This document shows positions 56,450 through 64,000 of a DNA stretch of 64,000 nucleotides, piece after piece (the first letter of the stretch is position 1; each line of letters starts with the position of its first letter). This stretch comes from Manduca sexta. Its lineage: Eukaryota > Arthropoda > Insecta > Lepidoptera > Sphingidae. The notes beneath the pieces were generated by a model. That model was not told the DNA's origin, made no database searches, and saw nothing but the letters and a program-made list of their open reading frames with translations. The DNA lies in the NCBI RefSeq assembly GCF_014839805.1, contig NC_051131.1, positions 3,832,913-3,896,912 of the forward strand, read 5' to 3'. The position numbers and the translations under genes are program-made.

Positions 56450-56660
56450 TGGTAGGATATGCATATCACACACTGCGTAAAAGGTGTTAAAACCCATACT
56501 GGGCCACGTATTGTATCGCATTCCGAGATCAGCCTGTGTTTATCCGGTTGTAACAAGCCGGCATAATTGTGTCGACTGTCGAGCCAGTGGACATTCTATT
56601 GGATACCACTCCACTTACTGTCAGGTGCAATGGGATGACTGCCGGCCCCGTATCAAAATA
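56450..56660 (+). repeat. Rep-H with an internal deletion
   Basis: GGTGTTAAAACCCATACTGG, AAGCCGGCATAATTGTGTCG, then CTGTCGAG joined to CCAGTGGACATTCTATTGGA, so the GGGTAATCATCTCTCG block is missing. The 82-codon ORF is a shadow. Confidence 0.85.
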
Positions 56661-56839
56661 ATCACATCCGATAATTATTTTGAGTTTTACGGAAGTATCC
56701 TGCTAATTCAGTTGGAAAATTACATTGAATAATGCCAAAGCAATTTGTAATACATAATCACCATGTCACTAAACCGGTCAAAGTTACCACAAAACAATCC
56801 CAACGAGAATTACACCCGCGCAGAAGTTTGTTAGTAAAT

Positions 56840-57670
56840 TCATACAATCATGAAAGTTTTATGGAAAAGCGCGGTGATGCGAAATGCATTCCATGACCGG
56901 CTGCGCTGTAACTTTGCCTTTGCAGTGGGTAAACAGCGTTTGAAACAATTCAACGTGTGCGTGTATTCACATGAACTTACTGGAGCAAATGGCAAGCGCT
57001 GGCCGGAATGCTACGTGCTGAACAATTTGCTTTAGTGTACGTAATGATCAAATGCTGGTGGGCGGGACACGTGAGCCAGCGAACCGATAGCGACACGACC
57101 TGTCGAGCGCTACGACCGGTTAATCCATCCTGCCGGCTATACTTGTAGGTACAGGTAAGATTGTCTAAAATTTGTTCTAGAATTGCACTCCATTTTATCC
57201 AGATCGTTATAGCATAAACAAAAAAAAAAGGTGCAATATTCGGCATTAATAATAATTGTCATTAGATTTCGTTTCAAAAATGAAGTGATAGTAATATTTC
57301 CAGCTCCAATCTATCTTTCATAAACCCATATTAGGCGTTGCATTTCCCACCCCACCGAACCATAATTGTTCGAAGCACTGCGAAGTGCACTTCGTTACCC
57401 TATCAACGCACGAACCCAATAATCCGCACTGGCAACATTCCATCGCGTTTTCCATTACCCGGAAAAAATATGTAAACAAGCGCGTATGTGAGGTGCGATA
57501 CGAAATTGGCTCTTAATTGCAGCCCTATCTGTGCTGTTTTACCACTGTTCGGGCCAACTCGTGCCCGCCGAGCGTGGAGTGATTGCACATTGTACCCGAC
57601 GGGGCCCGGGCTGACGGCTCGTGTAATGCCGTCTATTGTTCACCCACAAAGCGCGCTCCCGAAGGTATCT
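56840..57670. other. GC-richer non-repeat region, possible regulatory or exon DNA
   Basis: Two GC-rich parts (about 56850-57130 and 57330-57670) are separated by an AT-rich run and match no repeat in the window. They hold a CACGTG E-box (57068-57073) and a GTACAGGTAAG donor-like word near 57155. CpG density is high at 57530-57670. Frames on both strands are 60-89 codons with no domain I know. This is one of the best places to look for a real exon or enhancer. Confidence 0.35.
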
Positions 57671-60216
57671 AGTGGCTGATATGCCTTTTATTTGTATTTC
57701 GCAAACAAGCGTTAACAACACGCGGGGATGCGTTGAAAAATTATCCGGAAGACATCGCAGTCAGTCGTTCGTGAACCTTTATGGCTATTGTGAAGGGAAA
57801 TGTAATTGCGGAGATAGCTTGTTGTTTAGGGTTTTTAATGTTCACCTTTACAAGATTTGGAATTGATATTACGGTAAATGTATAATACCAAAATTATTCT
57901 GTTGGATTCGACGTATTTTTTTTTTATAATTCAAACTTGTCTCGTTAAATATTTCTTCTACTAAGATTCATCAGTTTTTTATGCTTTGTAAGTAATGAGA
58001 TACGCGACAACCAAACTTATGCCAACTACGTTCCAACTACTCAGCTTTAATCAAGTTCTATTTTAAAATCTAAACTGTAGAGTACGCAACACGCAGTTTC
58101 GCGAACAGCTAATCCCAACGTATCCCTCCAGTCTCAAGTTTGTGAATTATATGAATAATTTCCCTTCGTCGGCACATATTCACATTTCGGTTAATTAAGG
58201 CAGAAGCGACGCGAGAAGTGTCAAGCCTCCTGGCGCTGTCTTGTAAGTAATCTTTTGTCTTTGCTACGTCAATATTTAATGATACAAGTGATATAAGCAG
58301 GCGTTTGTTTGTAAAAGATTTTATATGATGTTTTGGTTTAGTAATATCTTTAATTTGACATTCGAATTTGAGTTGGATTTATTAATAGGGCTCTAAATTT
58401 AGCTTAGTTAGTTAAGCTTAGCTCGTATGAGAGATATTTTTTCGTACTTGTTATTATAGTTTTTTTAGCTACTTATTTTCTTAGTTCTTGGTCTGCAACC
58501 GGCAAAATACTATCAATGCAAAATTAAGTCTTTCACAAATAAACGTTTGCTGTTAGTGTATGACTGGTGTTAGTGTATCTGCGACTACAATTACTTAAAT
58601 TAATGACTTGTTTTTATTTGAATAATCTTACAAACATTATTTATAAATATCTGTATGTAAAAATGTGTTTGATTATTTATAAAATATATCAATATATAAG
58701 CCGATGCCGAAAGCCGATTATGCACATAAGTGTTAAAAAAAGGTTATGTAGAAAAATGTACTACATCATTTATTACATAATGCACTCAACATGGCCGATA
58801 TCCGAGAACTGTGAACACCTGGAACACATACTAAATAACATTCCGTTTCCCCCATAATGTTTAGAATTTATCCTACTCAGCAACGCGGCACATGTAACAG
58901 ATAAAAATCACCTGCATTTTGTTGAATAACGTTTCTGTGTACAGTATAAATATGAGGGGACGGAGCGACATAAATATTTTATTGTTGTTCCGATTATATC
59001 GCGCCAACGTTCGGAGTTTAGAAATGTTTTATCTAATCTTCAAATAGATTAAAGCATTTATAGGCTGTCTAAAACTGTACGCCTTTAACCATATTGATTC
59101 CAATCGTTTTTTTCGATATATCTCAAAAATTGACCAATCGGAACAAAGTTTATTGCTTACAAATGAATTATTTTTTTATTGGTTCGTTCTCGGAATTAGA
59201 TTAAAGATTGAGATTGGGATAATTTATTGAAAACGGCTGTATATCGCCGATATCTATCTATAATCCTTACATTTTTGATTTTAGTAGCAAAACAATTTCA
59301 ATGAGTCTAAGATATATGATTGTAAAGCTAACAAAGCAATAAGGATCATTTTAAACTGGCCACGTAGGAAATCCTCATAATTCTTGCCTACATATAAATT
59401 GCTTCGTGACATTTGCAATAAAATCTTCAACGCGAGGGATTTAACACGTTTCCACGGTTGCTTTTCTCGTTAACAATTGTGTGTTAAATGAAATTGTTTG
59501 TATTTATTTTACTTTTTAAAATGTTAATGAAAAAAGTGTTCTTAGATCTATTCGTTATTATGAGTACATTAGGATATTTTTTTGCCTTGAAGTTTGTACG
59601 CGTCTTTCAATGACATTATAATTTAATTTAAAATTAAGTGTAACATACACTTAAGTTAAAATTAATATAATATTTAAAAATAAAACTTACACCATAAAAA
59701 ATCTTTAAACCAAGAAATAAATATGCACCACCATGAAACCTTAATCACATCCTCATAATATATTTATATAATGTACAGCGTGTTCTAGTCTTTTTTATTT
59801 CACCTTTAAATAACTCCTTTTACTTTCGCTTAAACACGCGACCGCCAGCAAATTTTCTGAAAACTATAGTAATTAAAATAACCATTAACAAGCCGTAAAC
59901 TAACCGAGCGCGTAATTTATAGTTATTATTGCAGGAAGGTGCTCTAAATATGAATTAGAGCTCCCAATGGAACCCCCTGATGGTACTAAACTGAGTGGAA
60001 ACATAAATTCCGTTGCGAATGCTACGTTGATGTGAGAGTCCGAAATCGTTTTAACAGCACTGTCTAAATCTCTGTATAAAAAAGTAATTGTGAGACATCC
60101 TCGGTGGATTAATTTGGATGTGCAGTATAAAATTATAATGTTTTTTTGTTTGTAAAAACTGTTAACGCTTTGTGTAAATTACGCTATGGTTTAGAGTAGA
60201 TTATCATAATAATTTA
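57671..60216. other. long non-coding stretch, no gene seen
   Basis: Mostly AT-rich. A GTAAGTAATC donor-like word follows a short GC-richer segment near 58205-58245. A 7-bp hairpin GCTCTAA/TTAGAGC is at about 59941-59961. The 96-codon frame at 58567-58857 has no recognisable domain. Confidence 0.5.
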
Positions 60217-60549
60217 TACTAATATATTTAAAATGTATTTGTTATTTGAATGCGCTAATCTCAGGAACTGCTAAACTGATTTAGAAAATGTGTTTACTAA
60301 TAGGAAGCTAAATTATTTAGGCGGCTCTAGGGGAAGGTGTACCGGGCAATCGGCCGGGGCCTCGCGCTGTCCTCGCGCGGTGCCTTGGAGGACTTTTTTT
60401 ATGATCTTACCGAGAAAACTGTTAAAACCAGGGAACCGTTTTTTGCCCGTCCGGGGTCTCGCGTCGTTTAGGGCCGCCATAGCTCCTGAGCGCTATATTA
60501 TCCTGGAAAAACTTTATTACGCGGGCGGAGCCGCAGGCAGAAGCTGTTT
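60217..60549 (+). mobile_element. Helitron relative with a GC-rich interior
   Basis: AATGCGCTAATCTCAGGAAC matches the 5' body of the large Helitrons. The end CGCGG-GCGGAG-CCGCA, GGCAGAAG, CTGT is the family hairpin and a changed terminus. Between them is a GC-rich stretch (GGCAATCGGCCGGGGCCTCG, CGGGGTCTCGCGTCGTTTAG) not present in the other copies. The 164-codon ORF that starts inside it is the longest in the window but shows no known domain. Confidence 0.65.
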
Positions 60550-61597
60550 AGGTATATATTTTTGGGGTAAACATGCTTTTAAGTGTATGTTTTGTGTACA
60601 TTTCGTGTTTAGGTTTTTTCCTCATATTTCTAGTACGGTGTTCATAGTGTTTTTGTTTTACAACGAAAGAAAAAAGGGCATTTTTTCTTTTGTTTTCGAT
60701 ATCCTTCTACTTAGCTTCTTTAGAGAGTTAGAGATGATTTGTTATCTCTTTTTGCGTTTGAGTTTTGTACTGATTATTTACTAATTGGGAATAAATATGG
60801 AGAAAAACATTATTCTTTTAAAATAAATTGTCTCTATAATAAACAAATATTGCCACTAAACTCTAAAAATAAAAGTATCCAATATTTTATTAGGGTGGTA
60901 TAAGCTACAAATTAAAGTTATTTGTAGGATTAATACAGCATTAACAAATCCGAATACGTCAGTAACAATAAATTGTCCATCAATATTGTTTCACTTTTCA
61001 ATTCAGTCAGTTTATAATTTATCTGACAGATAGAATTTAACAATGAAAAATCATCCTTCAGCCTAAAAAACAATGTTTCATTCGCGTAAAAAATCTCGCT
61101 AACGATTGTAATGAATTGTTAAATTCTCGGGGCGGAAATTAGGCGAAATAAATTGGTAGTGATTAATTTGTTAGCAACTTTCTTATCTTATCAACATTTA
61201 AATTTATTGTGAACGTTTTATTTATGAAACAATAACAATGTATGTTTACACATATAGTTTTCCTTATTTAGATAAATAAATTCAAATACTTGCAGACATG
61301 TATAAATTTGCGTAAATATTTATGAAACACATACTACGATAGGCGAATCAATTTGTAGAGATGGAACGTAGCGTGAGGCAATCTTCATACTCGATGAATC
61401 TCCGCGCTATTGAAATATATCTTCATGTAACGAGCTGGACTTTTCTTGCATCATAGATTAGTTTAAGAAAGAGCAATTAGGTCAGCAAAGAAAGTAGACT
61501 TTAATCCTCTCAGTCGTAAACTAAGCCTTGGTTTAGTAGTGAGATTACAACAAATAATAATAAATAATACCTTATAATAATAGCCGCCCTAATAATA
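60550..61597. other. AT-rich non-coding stretch, no gene seen
   Basis: No supported gene or repeat. Confidence 0.5.
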
Positions 61598-61910
61598 AGC
61601 GGCGATAGCCTAGTTGGGTGTGGAACGGACTGCCAAGACGAATGTCCGCAGGTTCAAATCCAAAGGGCACACACCTCTGACTTTTCTAAAATCATGTGTG
61701 TATTCTTTGTGAATTTATCGTTCGCTTTAACGGTGAAGGAAAACATCGTGAGGAAACCTGCACATCTGAGAAGTTCTCTATAGGAATTTCGAAGGTGTGT
61801 GAAGTCTACCAATCCGCACTAGGCCAGCGTGGTGGACTAAAGCCTAATCGCTCTCAGTAGTAGAGGAGGCCCGTGCTCAGCAGTGGGCAAGTATATAATA
61901 CAGGGCTGAT
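61598..61910 (+). mobile_element. SINE-A, full length
   Basis: GCGGCGATAGCCTAGTTGGG (A box), GCAGGTTCAAATCCAAAGGG (B box), AAACATCGTGAGGAAACCTG, CAGCGTGGTGGACTAAAGCC and GTATATAATACAGGGCTGAT. An (ATT)n-like tail follows. This is the only long plus-strand copy. Confidence 0.92.
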
Positions 61911-61926
61911 ATTATTATTTTAATGG

Positions 61927-62183
61927 CAGCCCTGTATTATATATACCGTCCCACTGCTGGGTACAGGCCTTGTCTACTACTTAGAGGGATCAGGCCACCA
62001 CGGTGGCTTCGAAAGGAATCGGCGAATTTCACATACCTCAGGTACACAGGTTCCCTCACGATGTTTTCTGTCGCCGTTAATGCAAGCGATGATTCACAAA
62101 AATACACATATAACTTTAGAAAAGTTAAAGACGTGCCCTTGGGTTTTGAATCCGTGGATATTCGTTTCGGCAGTCCGTTCAAC
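61927..62183 (-). mobile_element. SINE-A, 5' truncated, tail-to-tail with the previous
   Basis: CAGCCCTGTATTATATATAC begins 16 bp after the plus copy's end. It then has CCACTGCTGGGTACAGGCCT, CACGATGTTTTCTGTCGCCG and TTGGGTTTTGAATCCGTGGA (B box) and breaks off at GGCAGTCCGTTC before the A box. The two ORFs over it are shadows. Confidence 0.88.
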
Positions 62184-62392
62184 TCCCATATATATATATT
62201 GCTGGTTTCCGAAGAATCATTACTACTACTTACCTAGTAGTTAATGTTATATTTGCACTTTGTGTTCTAGATATAATTTTATTTAAAGCATCTATTTCTT
62301 GATTTTAGTGTAATAATATTTTAATCAATATAGCATGTTTTATAAGAGATTTAATTGGCTTTCGAAGATTTGCTCTTGCATTCCATGAAAAG
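62184..62392. other. non-coding, nothing seen
   Basis: AT-rich. No ORF or repeat. Confidence 0.45.
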
Positions 62393-62540
62393 AAACAAGT
62401 GATTCTTGACACTCATTTTCGTATTCAGCAGCAGAACATTTTGTTTTCATTTTATATTCGCGAATATAGAATGAAACACAAAAGAATGAGTCTGAACGCC
62501 AAAAAGAGTATTTGAGATTTTTGTTACGAAGATTGAATTG
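62393..62540. mobile_element. foldback palindrome
   Basis: The centre (62460/62461) is a perfect 14-bp palindrome ATATTCGCGAATAT. Pairing goes on outward for about 65 bp with small gaps: CATTT/GAATG, TTTTGTTTT/AAACACAAAA, then ACTCATTTTCGTATTCAG against the inverted ACTCTTTTTGGCGTTCAG. There is no loop. It looks like a small foldback transposon, class unknown. Confidence 0.6.
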
Positions 62541-63170
62541 ATCCCTAGGTATTTGAAAGGGATTTCAATTGTACGTATATAGAGGTAGTACTTATTTATG
62601 AATAAGATAGGTTTGATTGTTAGCTTAGCTTTTTATTAAGAATCAAATCTGGGTTATAGGAACTCGAACAATCTTAGTCATAACTTAATTGCAATTACGT
62701 GACAATTAGAATATTAGTGTATATAAAGCATAGTACATAAACAGCTGTTATCAAACTTCACTGATTGAGTTTTTAATTCCAACAGATGCCACCATCTGTT
62801 ACCATTAACATTCTATAGCTAAATAACCAAGAATCTATGGTTTTAAAAATCTACGAATTATCAATAAGTATTTTTCATTTATTTAAAGTGAGATTGATAT
62901 TAAAAAATGTAAATGTAAGCAGATTATTATAATCGAAAATAGATAAAGTTTTCCTTAAGGCCAGATGGAAATAAAAAAAAGTGCTACGAATAAAATGACG
63001 ATAAAAAGCATATAACGAAGCTATAATATTAATTTGCTACTAATTGCAACAAAACGAAAAAAAATTACGTTGATTGAAATCCTATGAGTTCAAAGCGTCA
63101 CATTTGGCCTTTTTTTCTGTTACCTGCGTACCAGGCTGATATCCGTTGACATTGACCGCTATGGCCAAAG
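62541..63170. other. AT-rich non-coding stretch, no gene seen
   Basis: At 62781-62800, AACAGATG and CATCTGTT form an 8-bp hairpin with a 4-nt loop, which also gives two bHLH E-boxes (CAGATG/CATCTG). No gene. Confidence 0.5.
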
Positions 63171-63308
63171 TTAGGTTAAGAGGAATTCATTCATTTATGT
63201 ATTGAAAAACTAACTTCATTTTGTATTATATAAAACAAATTAGGTTAAGAGGGAATCATTTATGTATTGAAAAACCAACTTCATAATGTATTATAATATA
63301 AAACACAT
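63171..63308 (+). repeat. two-unit tandem duplication, about 69 bp per unit
   Basis: TTAGGTTAAGAGG starts both units (63171 and 63240), followed by ATTTATGTATTGAAAAAC and AACTTCAT...TGTATTAT. Small indels separate them. Confidence 0.8.
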
Positions 63309-64000
63309 TCATATTTTATTTTATTCCAGAACATATATTTTTTATTTAAAAATGCAAACTCTTGATCACTACAGCAATCTTCAATTGAAAATTTGCGTGC
63401 AATGCAACAATCAAAAAGTGTTTTGGGTGCAAATAAAAGTTTTTGTAACAAAATCACGAATGCAGTCGACAGCGGGGTCAGTTCACGATAGAGATCTCGT
63501 TTCGTTCCACACTTCATTATTAATCGGTACAAATAGCTTTTGAAGTCAAACGTGAAATCATTTCACATTCGCGGAACGATCTTTGCATTAATTATTGTTG
63601 ATTTCGTACACCTTTAAGTTTTGGACAAAGGACCAGTATCGCACCGCCCTCCCGCCCGTCGACAGTTCGGCGACAACATTAACTTAATGAATTCTGGAAC
63701 AACTGTCACTTGAAGATTACACAGATTTAGATTCGAATTTTATGAATATTTTCCTATACTAATAAACGTTATTGATTAAAATAATGTTTTGCTTTGTTGC
63801 TCAAATTATTTAAGAGTTAAATAATAACATTGTTTATTATGGTCACTGATTATCTCGTAAGGCTCTTTACGTTGTTTTGGTAATAATGGGTTCAATTTAG
63901 AGACTAAAGATTTTTCTGAGCGGTTTTACATGCTTGCACAATCTTTGATTACTAATAAATTACCTATATTACGATAAGTACCACGATACTCACTACAAAA
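63309..64000. other. AT-rich non-coding stretch, no gene seen
   Basis: Frames on both strands at 63.28-63.54 kb overlap and have no recognisable content. There is a short GC-rich word at about 63643-63665. Confidence 0.5.

Noticed and set aside
58567..58857. 96-codon ORF
   Set aside because: AT-rich chance frame without recognisable protein features.
60290..60784. 164-codon ORF, longest in the window
   Set aside because: It begins inside a Helitron relative and ends in T-rich DNA coding mostly for Phe, Leu and Ile. No domain is recognised.
61598..61680. tRNA-like sequence with A and B boxes
   Set aside because: It is the head of SINE-A, not a tRNA gene: it runs on into the SINE body and tail.
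63171..63260. TTAGG words, the insect telomere repeat
   Set aside because: Only single TTAGG words occur, with no array.

Overview
This window looks like non-coding DNA from a moth or butterfly (Lepidoptera). That placement is an inference. It rests on the AT-rich background, the absence of any long open frame over 64 kb, and a set of interspersed repeats that resemble families I know from lepidopteran genomes: two tRNA-derived SINEs, non-autonomous Helitrons with TC starts and CTAG ends, hAT/mariner/Harbinger-type MITEs, and several abundant unclassified repeats. I recognise no protein-coding gene, tRNA gene, rRNA gene or CRISPR array. Nearly all short ORFs, including the longest (164 codons), lie in or over repeats or in AT-rich DNA, and I treat them as chance frames. 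The window is best read as intergenic DNA or long introns.

Repeat labels used below are mine, based on copies compared inside the window. SINE-A has A box TAGCCTAGTTGG, B box GGTTCAAATCC and a tail ending near ATACAGGGCTG. SINE-B has A box TGGCGTAGTTG, a GTTTCGAATCC-type B box and a (GT)n tail. The Helitron family starts TCTATAC and has a 5-bp GC stem 8 nt before CTAG. MITE-D has CAGGGTCATTTTGACATTGCG TIRs and a TA target site. MITE-E is a palindromic Harbinger-like element. MITE-I is hAT-like with CAGTGGCGAAG TIRs. MITE-M carries a TTTATCGCGGTT motif near both ends. Rep-C, G, H, K, L, N, O/P and Q are unclassified families.

Layout. 0-7 kb is mostly single-copy AT-rich DNA with a Rep-H, a small Helitron, a Rep-Q and one strong CTCF-type site. 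7-14 kb is repeat-dense (SINE-B, MITE-E, a large Helitron behind an older one, Rep-L, Rep-G, MITE-D). 14-24 kb holds hAT MITEs and SINEs between long quiet stretches. 26.6-27.4 kb is a CpG-richer patch ending in a good splice-donor sequence, the best candidate for an untranslated exon. 27.6-34 kb is dense again (foldbacks, a candidate solo LTR, a 60-bp LINE tail, SINEs, Helitrons). 35-38 kb has local repeat pairs, a palindrome next to a TATA box, and a paired nuclear-receptor/EGR site. 38-42 kb is quiet. 42-56 kb holds Helitrons, MITE-D copies, a clear minus-strand solo LTR and a 235-bp retroposon with an exact 15-bp target duplication. 56.8-57.7 kb is a GC-richer non-repeat patch. 60-64 kb has a GC-rich Helitron relative, a tail-to-tail SINE-A pair, a foldback and a short tandem duplication.

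No genes act together here. The history visible is one of repeated insertion: several insertions keep exact target-site duplications, some are nested or abutting, and two large Helitrons differ in their count of internal 123-bp units. I did not find a new enzymatic or defence system.
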